A stretch of 32,424 nt of DNA, from contig JACIXH010000035.1 of assembly GCA_014360565.1 (NCBI GenBank), positions 1-32,424 on the forward strand. Direction: 5' to 3'. Source of the DNA: Nocardia sp. (GTDB lineage: Bacteria; Actinomycetota; Actinomycetes; Mycobacteriales; Mycobacteriaceae). Each line of letters opens with the position of its first letter. Positions within the stretch are counted from its first letter, which is position 1. The notes beneath the pieces were generated by a model, which did no database searches, was not told where the DNA came from, and saw only the letters and a list, made by a program, of their open reading frames with translations. This document shows positions 22,620 through 30,426 of this stretch, piece by piece. The translations under genes and the position numbers were made by a program.

Positions 22620-23270
22620 ATGTCGCCACCCAGTGTCGAGCGTCCTGAGCTGCCTGTATTCATGACGTGGGAAGAGCTGGAGCAACTTCCCGAGGACGTC
22701 GCTGATCAGATCGAGCTCTGGGATGGGCGAGTTGTCCGGGGACGCCGTGGGCCGGGCGAGCGCCAGACAGCGATGCGCCGTCTGACCAACGAACTCGAAC
22801 GGTGCGCCCGAGACGACATGTCCGCGCATCCCGAGCGGTGCTGGCGGGCAAACTTCGAAACCAACGTGTTCTTCGGCAGTACCGGTAAATCCGACTTCGT
22901 CACCCCGGATTTCCTGGTGCACCGCTGCCTGCCGCCGGGCGCCGAAGTTCGTGCTACCGACACGCTCCTTGTCGGCGAGGTTCTTTCGCCGTCGAACACC
23001 CCTGCCGAAATGGAAGCGAAGAAGGCCCGCTACGCGAGCGCGGGCATCCCGTCGTACTGGGAAATCGACCTGACCCCAGGCCTCACCGGTATCGGCGCCC
23101 TTCGCGTGTACGTACTTCAAGTCGGACACGCCGAGCTGCCACCGGGCGTGCATCTGCTCCGAAACGCCAACTATCTCCTGGCAAGTCAGTGGACCCCCGA
23201 CTTCGGTGCGGGTATCTCTTTCCCCTACCCTTTCTTCATCGAAATCCCCTGGCCCGCACTGGCTTTCTGA
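22620..23270 (+). CDS. Uma2-family putative endonuclease (DUF820, PD-(D/E)XK fold)
   Basis: The protein is 216 aa, a usual size for the family. MTWEELEQLPED...IELWDGRVV matches the N-terminal Uma2 pattern. The nuclease core shows VTPDFLVH (Asp), LLVGEVLSPSNT (Glu) and a following Lys in the MEAKKARYASAGIPSYWEID block. These are the residues expected for a metal-dependent restriction-endonuclease-like site. Uma2 genes are common in cyanobacteria and actinobacteria, often in many copies; their target is not known. No transposase or partner gene is beside it. ATG 22620 fits a leaderless promoter. It is the first gene of the block absent from the M. tuberculosis order. Confidence 0.88.
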   Translation: MSPPSVERPELPVFMTWEELEQLPEDVADQIELWDGRVVRGRRGPGERQTAMRRLTNELERCARDDMSAHPERCWRANFETNVFFGSTGKSDFVTPDFLVHRCLPPGAEVRATDTLLVGEVLSPSNTPAEMEAKKARYASAGIPSYWEIDLTPGLTGIGALRVYVLQVGHAELPPGVHLLRNANYLLASQWTPDFGAGISFPYPFFIEIPWPALAF

Positions 23271-23347
23271 TTGACCGCCGCGCCGTTCACCATCACTGGT
23301 CGTGCTGTTCGCGCTCCCACCGTCATCCAGTTTGCGGTGGGCGTCAG

Positions 23348-23353
23348 TAGGGT
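23348..23353 (+). promoter_or_regulatory. Leaderless -10 box (TAGGGT) for the kinase-like resistance gene
   Basis: TAGGGT is followed by 6 nt and ATG 23360. Confidence 0.5.
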
Positions 23354-23359
23354 GGGTTG

Positions 23360-24346
23360 ATGTCGTTGGGGCGGATGCCTCTGGTGTTGCCGATCGAGGT
23401 CGAGGAGACCGTTCGCACGGTGTTCGGTGCGGATGGGGCGCGGTGGATCGACGCGTTGCCCGAGGTGGTGGCCGGGTTGGCCGCTCGGTGGGGGCTGACC
23501 GAGTTCTCCGCGCCGTTCGGTGGCGGGACCCACGCCTATGTGGCGGCCGCTCGGCGGGTGGGCGGGGCGTGGGCGGTGCTGAAGGTGCCGGTGGTCGACG
23601 AGGAGAACGTCGCCGAGGCCACCGCACTGCACAGCTATGACGGCGACGGTGCGGTCCGGCTGCTGGATTTCGACCCGGACAGCGGTGCGCTGCTGCTCGA
23701 ATTGGCGCGTCCGGGAACGGAATTGCTCACCCAGCCGGGGTTTCCGAGCCTGGAGGGGCGACCGGAGAACGCCGACAAGGTGGCGTTCGCCTGCGGGCTG
23801 TATCGCCGGCTGCGGCGCCCCCCGACGGCAGTTCCCGCCGGTTTCCCGAACCTGCCCATGGCCACCGATCTCGCGGACGGCCTCCGCGCGCGCCTGGCCG
23901 ATTCCGAACCCGCACTGGCCGAGCACATCTCACCGCTCCTGCGGGAACATGCGACACGCCTGTGTGCCGAGTTGAGCGAGCCTGCGGGCGAGCTGCTGAT
24001 CGTCAACCGTGACACCCATCTCGGCAATATCGTCGCCGCCGAACGTGAACCGTGGCTGCTGATCGATCCCAAACCCTGCCTCGGTGAAGCCGCCTTCGAC
24101 GCGGGCTTCCTGATCATGATCCAGATCCAGTCGAATCCGACTCGGGAGCACGCGAACACCGTCGTGGCCGCCACCGCGGCAGCACTGGCTGTCGACCCCG
24201 ATCGCGCCCGTGGCTGGGCCCTGGTCCGAGCTGTGGAAGAGATGGTGTGGGCGATCGATGACGAGGCCCACGACATGCTCACGTTGCATACCGCTGTGGC
24301 GTATGCGCTGGCCGACGCACCAGTGAATCAGTCAGACAGCCCCTGA
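23360..24346 (+). CDS. Aminoglycoside/hydroxyurea phosphotransferase-like kinase (APH(6) type)
   Basis: The 328-aa protein resembles the APH(6)/hydroxyurea antibiotic resistance kinase family. The N-lobe has FGGGTHAYV as nucleotide loop and VLKVP with K75. The catalytic loop is LLIVNRDTHLGNIV, with D218 as base and N223, and the metal aspartate is D236 in LLIDPKP. The first position of the usual HxDxxxxN reads Asn (N216) instead of His. The protein may inactivate streptomycin-like drugs or phosphorylate an unrelated small molecule; nothing in the context decides. ATG 23360 has a TAGGGT -10 hexamer 6 nt before it and no Shine-Dalgarno. Confidence 0.85.
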   Translation: MSLGRMPLVLPIEVEETVRTVFGADGARWIDALPEVVAGLAARWGLTEFSAPFGGGTHAYVAAARRVGGAWAVLKVPVVDEENVAEATALHSYDGDGAVRLLDFDPDSGALLLELARPGTELLTQPGFPSLEGRPENADKVAFACGLYRRLRRPPTAVPAGFPNLPMATDLADGLRARLADSEPALAEHISPLLREHATRLCAELSEPAGELLIVNRDTHLGNIVAAEREPWLLIDPKPCLGEAAFDAGFLIMIQIQSNPTREHANTVVAATAAALAVDPDRARGWALVRAVEEMVWAIDDEAHDMLTLHTAVAYALADAPVNQSDSP

Positions 24347-24384
24347 TCGACGCTGGGCATATGGCCGAAAGCTGTGCCCACGGG

Positions 24385-24390
24385 TAGCGT
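24385..24390 (+). promoter_or_regulatory. Candidate -10 box (TAGCGT) for the Ser/Thr kinase gene
   Basis: TAGCGT lies 36 nt before GTG 24427, giving a leader of about 30 nt that includes the GAGGAG ribosome binding site. Confidence 0.35.
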
Positions 24391-24426
24391 GCGAGGCTGC
24401 GAGTGGGGAACGGTGAGGAGTTGTTT

Positions 24427-25980
24427 GTGCTGCAGGCGGGGGCTGATTTCGCTGGGTATCAGGTGGAAGGCGTATTGGGGCAGGGCGGGATGGGAACGGT
24501 CTACCTCGCCAGGCATCCGCGGCTGCCGCGAAGCGTCGCGCTGAAACTGCTGAATCGGGAGCTCTCGGCCGATCAGGAATTGCAGCGGCGGTTCGAGCGA
24601 GAAGCCGATGTTGTGGCACAGCTGGATCATCCGGGGATCGTCGGGGTGTACGACCGTGGCAGCGATGACGGGTATCTGTGGATCGCGATGCAGTTCATCC
24701 GCGGAACTGATGCCGCCACATGGGATTCGCGCGCGCACAAGCCCGCGGCCACCGCGAGCTTGATCGGTGAGACGGCCGCGGCACTCGACTACGCGAACCG
24801 CCACGCTGTGCTGCACCGTGACGTCAAGCCTGGCAACATCCTGATCGCCGACGCCGAACACGGCCGCGAAATCCGTGCGGTACTCACCGATTTCGGGATA
24901 GCCCGGGTCACCACCGCCAACACCCAGCTCACGGCAACCGGCACCTTCACCGCCACCCTCGCCTACGCCTCACCCGAACAACTCTCCGGCGAGATCGTCG
25001 ACCACCGCAGCGACCAGTACTCGCTGGCCTGCACTCTGTTCGCGATGTACGCGGGCCACCCGCCTTACATCGCGACCAACCCCGGCCAGGTGATCGCCGG
25101 GCATCTGTCGCAACCGGTGCCACGGCTCACCTCGGTCAGGACCGATCTGCCACCCGCCGTCGACAGCGTCATCGCCCGGGCGATGGCCAAGCGCCGCGAC
25201 GAGAGATTCGTCAGTGCAACGGAATTCACCGATGCGGTGCGGGATGCGCTGGAAGGCAGGCATATCGCCGCACCGACGGTCTTTCAGCCATGGACCGACC
25301 TCGCGCGTCAGCGGCCCGGCTCCGGCGAACACGCGCAGCGCCCGGGGGGCGATCCCGCGCAACAGTGGCATGGTCCCGGTGGGCATGCGCAGCAGCGTTG
25401 GGTCGATCCCGCGCATCAGGCGCATGGTCCGGGCGGGCAGGTCCAGCAGCCGGGCCGGGGTCAGCCTGAATTCGGTGCGCGGTGGGGGGATCCGCGGAAT
25501 CGGTCGATGGCGGCCGGAAATCCGTGGCACCCGGCATCCGCGCAAGGCCCCGCGCCGTCGAAGGTCACCGCGTTATTCGTCGGCATCGTATTGTCATTGC
25601 TCAGTCTTGTGGTCCTGGTGTTCTTGATCGTGGGCACTTCCGAAACGCTCGACCGAATGGGCGAAGGCAAGGACATGCCGGATGACGCGCGTATCGCGAT
25701 TCCTCTTTTGAGCGCGGTCGTCATCTACACCGCCGCGGCCGGGGCTCTGATGCTGTGCGCACGCACCGCGGGCCGGGTCATGGCGATGATCATGGCAGTG
25801 CCTATCGCGATCTTCTCGCTGGTCGCGATCGTCGGGTCGGCGATGGACTCGTACTATTCGACGACCGCGATCTTCGGCGTGGTATTCGTTCTCGCGGCCG
25901 CACTGGTCGGCTGCGCGGCATCCCCGTCGACCGGGCGCTGGATCCGATACCGCAAGGCGGTGCGCACGAATCGCTGGTGA
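24427..25980 (+). CDS. Membrane Ser/Thr protein kinase (PknB-type catalytic domain, four membrane segments)
   Basis: The protein is 517 aa. The kinase domain spans about 10-275: P-loop GQGGMGTVYLA (18-28), ATP lysine K40, HRDVKPGN with catalytic D132 (130-137), DFG at 155-157 and ASPEQ at 181-185. All are intact, so it should be active. A Gln/His/Pro/Gly-rich linker (about 290-378) contains an 18-residue tandem repeat. Four hydrophobic segments follow (about 380-403, 423-445, 450-472, 478-498), with almost no extracellular part, so there is no PASTA-like sensor; the membrane bundle itself may sense. GTG 24427 is chosen because GAGGAG lies 6 nt upstream; GTG 24403 would add eight residues. No cognate phosphatase or FHA gene is nearby. 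Confidence 0.92.
   Translation: MLQAGADFAGYQVEGVLGQGGMGTVYLARHPRLPRSVALKLLNRELSADQELQRRFEREADVVAQLDHPGIVGVYDRGSDDGYLWIAMQFIRGTDAATWDSRAHKPAATASLIGETAAALDYANRHAVLHRDVKPGNILIADAEHGREIRAVLTDFGIARVTTANTQLTATGTFTATLAYASPEQLSGEIVDHRSDQYSLACTLFAMYAGHPPYIATNPGQVIAGHLSQPVPRLTSVRTDLPPAVDSVIARAMAKRRDERFVSATEFTDAVRDALEGRHIAAPTVFQPWTDLARQRPGSGEHAQRPGGDPAQQWHGPGGHAQQRWVDPAHQAHGPGGQVQQPGRGQPEFGARWGDPRNRSMAAGNPWHPASAQGPAPSKVTALFVGIVLSLLSLVVLVFLIVGTSETLDRMGEGKDMPDDARIAIPLLSAVVIYTAAAGALMLCARTAGRVMAMIMAVPIAIFSLVAIVGSAMDSYYSTTAIFGVVFVLAAALVGCAASPSTGRWIRYRKAVRTNRW
25351..25458 (+). repeat. Two-copy 54-nt tandem repeat inside the kinase linker
   Basis: Units 25351-25404 and 25405-25458 are in frame and encode DPAQQWHGPGGHAQQRWV and DPAHQAHGPGGQVQQPGR. 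The copies differ at several positions, so the duplication is not very recent. It lengthens the flexible linker between kinase and membrane domains. Confidence 0.75.
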
Positions 25981-26037
25981 TGTCGTGTCGCAGGGGCGCT
26001 TCGCCGGCGATCCCGCACCGTTCGATCTAGCTGGAAA

Positions 26038-26472
26038 TCAGAGGTCGGCGGGGAGGATGCGGAAGGATCGCATGCCGGGTGTCAACGGCTCGATCGCCCG
26101 AAAGTCTCGTTGGTCGAGCGTGAAAATGCTGTTGGTGCGGTACTTGTCCGCGAGAGCGACGCCGACTGCATCAGCCAGATCGAGTCGCAGCGCCTCGTAC
26201 TTCGCTCGAACCGACTGCGCCGCATCGAGATCGACGTGTTTGAGTTCCGCGAGTTTGTACCGGCCATCGATGAGCCGCCGCATCAGTGCGTCAGTGACCT
26301 GCATCGCGGCGTCGAAGCCGAGGTCTCGATGCACCAGACGGTCGAGTTCGGTGAGTACCAGGGGTGAGATCAGCAAAGTCTCGGACTCCATCACCTGAAC
26401 TGACTGTGTGTGCTCCGCCTGGCCCTTGTCGAAGGCAGCGAACAGGGCGGAGGTGTCGGCGACAACGATCAT
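26038..26472 (-). CDS. vapC: VapC-type toxin, PIN-domain ribonuclease
   Basis: The 144-aa protein has the PIN-domain layout: D6 (VVADTSAL), E42 (VLTELD), D98/D101 (LDLADAVGVALADKY) and D120/D123 (FTLDQRDF) form the acidic Mg2+ site of RNA-cleaving VapC toxins. Its ATG overlaps the stop of the upstream antitoxin gene as ATGA (26469-26472), the usual arrangement of vapBC operons. The target RNA is not predictable. It is convergent with the kinase gene, 57 nt between ends. Confidence 0.92.
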   Translation of the reverse strand: MIVVADTSALFAAFDKGQAEHTQSVQVMESETLLISPLVLTELDRLVHRDLGFDAAMQVTDALMRRLIDGRYKLAELKHVDLDAAQSVRAKYEALRLDLADAVGVALADKYRTNSIFTLDQRDFRAIEPLTPGMRSFRILPADL

Positions 26473-26711
26473 CGCCGCGACGACCGCGACTTGATGTGGT
26501 CGTAGACGGCGTCGTTCATCTCCTCGACAGTGCGCGACCGTCCACTATCGAAGACCGGCAGCGGCCCATCGAGTTTCGGCCTCTCGGAAGCGTCGAGCAG
26601 CATGGCGATCCCCCGTCGAATGAGTTCCGCCTTGCTCACCCCGGTCGCGGCTGCTTCGGCGTCGAGCCGGACCTCGATTTCCTCAGGGAGGTACACGGTC
26701 GTCTTGATCAC
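26469..26711 (-). CDS. vapB: VapB-type antitoxin, ribbon-helix-helix protein
   Basis: The 80-aa protein starts with a ribbon-helix-helix DNA-binding pattern: MIKTTVYLPEEIEVRLD as strand and first helix, GVSKAELIRRGIAMLL as second helix. The acidic C-terminal part (about 45-80) should wrap and block the VapC toxin. It is expected to repress its own operon together with VapC. The start is GTG 26711; no good ribosome binding site is visible, and the gap to the upstream LysR gene is only 19 nt, so it may be partly read from the LysR transcript. Confidence 0.88.
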   Translation of the reverse strand: MIKTTVYLPEEIEVRLDAEAAATGVSKAELIRRGIAMLLDASERPKLDGPLPVFDSGRSRTVEEMNDAVYDHIKSRSSRR

Positions 26712-26730
26712 ACCATATGGGTACCGCCCG

Positions 26731-27585
26731 TCATCGCTGGTGCAGGGCGTCCAGCAGGGTCCGCACGATCGGGTTTTCGCGGGCGTCCTCGCGTAGGACT
26801 GCTGACACCGGGATGCGTAGGCGGTGGTCGGTGAGGTCGAGGGTGAGCAGGCCTTTGGTGGGGCCTTCGTAGAGGATCGTCCAGGATTCGGGGCGGTTGA
26901 GCTGTTCCATGGTGGCGGTGTGGTCGGGGGGGATCGGGGGGCCGAACGTGGGGCCGGTGGGGAGGTCGGCGAAGGCTGTGCGGATGAGTGTGTGCAACAA
27001 CACCTGCTCCTGTTCGGGCGGGAGCAGGAGGGGATAGGGGCTCAGATCGGCGAGGGTGACAGCGCCGCGCTCGGCCAACGGGTGACTGCTGGAGATGGCG
27101 ATCACGAGGTCCTCGACCCACAGCTGTTCCACCGCGAGACCCGGCTGTTCGACGCTGCCGCGGATCAGCGCCAGATCGCAGTCGCCGTCGGCCACGGCCG
27201 TGATCCGCTGCCGGAACGGTTTGATGACGTACTCGATCTCGGCATCGGGGTGGGCGGCCCGCGCGGTGGCGATCGCCGAGAGCGACGGCGCGGCGAAAGA
27301 CATGTTGGCGGCCAAGCGAATTCGCGGTCCGGTGGTGCGCACGGCAGCGCGGATCGCTGATTCCAGACTCAGCATCTGCTTGGCCAGCGGCAGTAGTCGC
27401 AGGGTCGCGTCGGTGGGCACGACGGCGCGGGTGGTGCGCTCGAACAGCTGCGCGCCGAGGTCACGTTCCAGTCTCGCGATCTGATGGCTGATCGCCGATT
27501 GTGAGATGAAGCAGCGGTTGGCCGCGCGGCTGAAACTGAGCTCCTCGCAGACGGCCACGAAGTAGGCCAACTGTCGAAGTTCCAC
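26731..27585 (-). CDS. LysR-family transcriptional regulator
   Basis: The 284-aa protein has the N-terminal winged helix-turn-helix (MELRQLAYFVAVCEELSFSRAANRCFISQSAISHQI..., about 1-60) and the usual LysR effector-binding domain (about 88-284) with IRLAANMSF at its start. It begins with GTG 27585, supported by GGGAGG 6 nt upstream. It is divergent from the type II NADH dehydrogenase gene, with a 145-nt AT-rich region between, the common layout in which a LysR protein controls its neighbour. The inducer is unknown; NADH/NAD+ state or a quinone-like compound is a guess from context. Confidence 0.93.
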   Translation of the reverse strand: MELRQLAYFVAVCEELSFSRAANRCFISQSAISHQIARLERDLGAQLFERTTRAVVPTDATLRLLPLAKQMLSLESAIRAAVRTTGPRIRLAANMSFAAPSLSAIATARAAHPDAEIEYVIKPFRQRITAVADGDCDLALIRGSVEQPGLAVEQLWVEDLVIAISSSHPLAERGAVTLADLSPYPLLLPPEQEQVLLHTLIRTAFADLPTGPTFGPPIPPDHTATMEQLNRPESWTILYEGPTKGLLTLDLTDHRLRIPVSAVLREDARENPIVRTLLDALHQR

Positions 27586-27606
27586 CAGGTACCTCCCATT
27601 GATTAG

Positions 27607-27628
27607 TTATACAGATAAGAGTCATCTT
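27607..27628. promoter_or_regulatory. Overlapping dyads in the lysR/ndh intergenic region, candidate LysR binding site
   Basis: TTAT-ACAG-ATAA (27607-27618) overlaps a second dyad, AAGA-GTCA-TCTT (27617-27628). They lie 22-43 nt upstream of the lysR start codon and just upstream of a TATTAT hexamer (27629-27634) facing ndh. The region is clearly more AT-rich than its surroundings. Confidence 0.45.
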
Positions 27629-27634
27629 TATTAT
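27629..27634 (+). promoter_or_regulatory. Candidate -10 box (TATTAT) for the NADH dehydrogenase gene
   Basis: TATTAT fits TANNNT and directly follows the dyads. Transcription from about 27641 would give a leader of about 90 nt. Confidence 0.4.
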
Positions 27635-27730
27635 GCGCCCAGGCAGTGGAAACATCTACGTTCCGCATCGCGTTTACTCATAGGAAAGGATTCATTACCG
27701 ATCTAGAACGCGATCTTGGAGCGAGCGATC

Positions 27731-29041
27731 ATGGAACACACAGATGTCGTCATCGTCGGCTCGGGCTTTGGAGGCCTGGCCGCCGCCAAGCAACTGGCCA
27801 AGTCACGAGTCGGTGTCGTGCTGATCTCGAGCACGCCCGAACACCTGTTCCAGCCGTTGCTCTACCAGGTGGCGACCGGCGTGCTCGCTCCCGAGGAGAT
27901 CGCGCCGCCGATCAAGAACGTACTGCGCCGCCACCCCGAGATCGATGTCCGCCTCGGCAAGGTCACCGGCATCGACGCCGAGAACGCGGTCCTCACCTAC
28001 GAGACCGCCGACGGCCCCCGCGAGATCGCCTACGCGTCGCTGATCGCCGCCACCGGCGCCAGCCAGAGCTACTTCGGCCGCGACGACTTCGCCGAGAAGA
28101 CCTATTCGCTCAAGACCATCGACGACGCCCAGCGACTACGTGACCAGATCGCCCACGTGTTCGCCCAGGCCGAGAACGCCGACGAGGTGACCAAGCACCG
28201 GCTGCTCAGCTTCGTCGTGGTCGGCGCGGGCGCGACCGGCGTCGAGGTGGCGGGCCAGATCAAGGAACTCGCGAAGAGGCACTTCCACCAGCAGGTTTCG
28301 GTGACCCTGGTCGAGGGTGCGGGCGAGGTGCTGCCGCCCTTCGGCGGTGGGCTCTCGGAATACGCGAAGCGCTCGCTCACCGACAGCGGCGTCGAAGTGC
28401 TGCTGGGCACCTTCGTCACCGACATCGACGAGGGCAAGGTGACGGTCAAGGACAAAGAGGGCATGGAGCGCCGGATCGCCGCCGAGACGGTGGTGTGGTC
28501 GGCGGGCGTGCAGGTCGGCGGCTTCGCGACGCTGCTCGCCGAGGCCACCGGCGCCGAGACCGACCGCGCGGGCCGCATCCTGATCAACCCCGATCTGACC
28601 GTCGGCGGCCACGCCGATATCTACGCCATCGGCGACATGACCTCGCTCAACGGCTACCCCGGCCAGTCGCCGGTCGCCATGCAGGAGGGTCGTCACGCCG
28701 CCGACATCATCCGTCGCAAGAAGGACGCGGGCACGCCGTTCGTCTACTGGGACAAGGGCAGCATGGCCGTGATCAGCCGCTTCAGCGCGGTGGTGAAGCT
28801 CAACGAGCGCATCACGTTCAAGGGCACCATCGCCTGGGCGATGTGGTTGGCCGTGCACCTGATGTACCTGGTCGGTTTCCGCAACCGTTTCGCCGCGGTG
28901 GCAGGGTGGTTGGTCGCGTTCATCGGAACCGCGCGTCCCGGCTTCGACGAGGTCAGCGCCCCGGCCGAGTCGGCTCCGGTCGCCGCTGACGTAGCGCCTG
29001 TCGTGGTGGAGGAGCAACCGCGTACGCACGTTTCGGTCTGA
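27731..29041 (+). CDS. ndh: Type II NADH dehydrogenase (NDH-2)
   Basis: The 436-aa membrane-associated flavoprotein oxidises NADH and reduces menaquinone without pumping protons. The first Rossmann motif VIVGSGFGG (7-15) binds FAD; the second, VVVGAGATGVE (162-172), binds NADH. IYAIGDMTS is the second FAD motif. FQPLLYQVATG is the conserved region near the quinone and flavin site. The C-terminal part (about 350-405) has the amphipathic and hydrophobic helices that hold NDH-2 on the inner membrane face. It ends in an Ala/Pro/Val-rich tail. ATG 27731 has GGAG 9 nt upstream. The divergent LysR gene may regulate it. M. tuberculosis carries its NDH-2 genes elsewhere, so this location is not part of the shared gene order. 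Confidence 0.94.
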   Translation: MEHTDVVIVGSGFGGLAAAKQLAKSRVGVVLISSTPEHLFQPLLYQVATGVLAPEEIAPPIKNVLRRHPEIDVRLGKVTGIDAENAVLTYETADGPREIAYASLIAATGASQSYFGRDDFAEKTYSLKTIDDAQRLRDQIAHVFAQAENADEVTKHRLLSFVVVGAGATGVEVAGQIKELAKRHFHQQVSVTLVEGAGEVLPPFGGGLSEYAKRSLTDSGVEVLLGTFVTDIDEGKVTVKDKEGMERRIAAETVVWSAGVQVGGFATLLAEATGAETDRAGRILINPDLTVGGHADIYAIGDMTSLNGYPGQSPVAMQEGRHAADIIRRKKDAGTPFVYWDKGSMAVISRFSAVVKLNERITFKGTIAWAMWLAVHLMYLVGFRNRFAAVAGWLVAFIGTARPGFDEVSAPAESAPVAADVAPVVVEEQPRTHVSV

Positions 29042-29289
29042 GGCGACGAGAACGGCCTGCCGCACTTCGCGGTGGGCCCCGGCTGCCTCGACGGCTGCCG
29101 GCCGACCATCACTCCCAGTGGTATTCGCCGACTTCGGCCGATAGACGCCCTGCGGGAGAACCACTGCGCAGGTAGGTGTTTCGAGGCGATAACGGTCGCT
29201 TCGTACCGTAACGATTGCGCACGATAGGTAACCGCTACCGACTCCCCGGCGAACTGGCATGGACAACATTCCAGTGTGGGGAGCACGTC

Positions 29290-30168
29290 ATGCGGCACAC
29301 CATCTTTCAACATTCCCTTCGTCGGATCGGCGTCGGAGTCGGCATCGTCTCGGTGATGGCGGCCGGGCTGTTGCCACTGTCGGTCGGTTCGGCGGCGGCC
29401 GGATCAGGGTGGCCGAGCTGTGCGGTGACGAACTCCACGCAGATGTTCGCCACCGGGTCGGCCATCGACGACCGATACAACAGCGACCCGGCGCTGCGTG
29501 ATCTGCTCGGCGCCCCGACCGGTCCCGAACGCGAAAGCGAGGAGGGCGGGGTGTTTCTGCGCAACTACGCAGGCCCACCCGAAGGGCCGGGGATCCTGTA
29601 CTCGCGCGCCGACACCGGTGTGCACGAGGTGCACGGGCTGATCAAGCAGACGATGTGGAACGCGGGCGGGCACCGCGCGACCGGTGTTCCGATCACCGAC
29701 GAATGCCCCACCGCCGAATTCGATGGTCGCTACAACCATTTCAGCCGTGGCGGAACCACCCCGGAAGCTTCGATCTACTGGCGGCCGGGCGAGTCGGCCT
29801 TCTGGGTGCACGACTACGGGCAGGCGGGCTACGGCATCCATGGCATGTGGGCCGACTCCGGCTGGGAGAACGGCCGCTACGGCTGGCCGACCACCAACAC
29901 GATGAACCTCGAGAGCGGTTGGTACAACCACTTCACCGGTGACGATCGGCAGGGCGCGTCGATCTATTGGAGCCCGCAGACCGGACCGCACGGCGTCAAC
30001 GGCCGTATCCGTGACCGTTGGGCCGCGCTCGGCTGGGAGCGTTCCTACCTCGGCTACCCGATCACCGACGAGTACGACATCCCTGGCGGCAAGCGCAGCG
30101 ATTTCGCCGGCGGTTGTGTCACCTGGGACCGTGCCACCGGAGCGGTCACCGATTCCGCCGGCTGCTGA
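29290..30168 (+). CDS. Secreted LGFP-repeat protein
   Basis: The 292-aa protein has a signal peptide (basic start, hydrophobic 13-31, cleavage probably after the Ala run near 35-38). The mature part carries at least four LGFP-type repeats marked by LGAPTGPE, TGVPITDE, YGWPTTNT and LGYPITDE, with YxHF and ASIYWxPxxG segments between them. LGFP repeats occur in cell-wall proteins of mycolate-containing actinobacteria and are thought to bind the envelope. No catalytic domain is present, so it is probably structural. ATG 29290 has GGGGAG about 7 nt upstream. The 248-nt gap before it (29042-29289) contains no gene; two GTAAC words spaced 20 bp apart (29208, 29228) are noted separately. Confidence 0.88.
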   Translation: MRHTIFQHSLRRIGVGVGIVSVMAAGLLPLSVGSAAAGSGWPSCAVTNSTQMFATGSAIDDRYNSDPALRDLLGAPTGPERESEEGGVFLRNYAGPPEGPGILYSRADTGVHEVHGLIKQTMWNAGGHRATGVPITDECPTAEFDGRYNHFSRGGTTPEASIYWRPGESAFWVHDYGQAGYGIHGMWADSGWENGRYGWPTTNTMNLESGWYNHFTGDDRQGASIYWSPQTGPHGVNGRIRDRWAALGWERSYLGYPITDEYDIPGGKRSDFAGGCVTWDRATGAVTDSAGC

Positions 30169-30187
30169 CCCACGTTCGGCGTGCGGA

Positions 30188-30224
30188 CCGATCGGCCCAG
30201 AATCGGTGGGCCGATCGGCCCTTT
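30188..30224 (+). terminator. Probable terminator after the LGFP gene
   Basis: A perfect 12-bp stem (CCGATCGGCCCA 30188-30199 with 30207-30218) has a 7-nt loop and is followed by CCCTTTCC. It starts 20 nt after the stop. The T-run is weak. Confidence 0.65.
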
Positions 30225-30426
30225 CCGCAACGCTCGAAATACACGATCGCGAACCGGGTTCCACGCCGAAATCACCTGGTGTTCGGCTAGAAACCCGCAG
30301 GTGGGCGAACGATGGGCAGCGGGTCGGTAAACGTGTGGTGTGACGCCCATCTCGTTCACCGAACGGGCATCGCCACGACACTGGAGCGTCGCTCCGATGC
30401 CAGCTCGGACTGGCTTCATCAGCAGT

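Noticed and set aside
24374..24386. CCCACGGGTA in front of the Ser/Thr kinase gene, similar to half of the etfB operator
   Set aside because: Only the central ten bases agree and the outer arms (GTT/AAC) are not symmetric, so chance is the simpler explanation.
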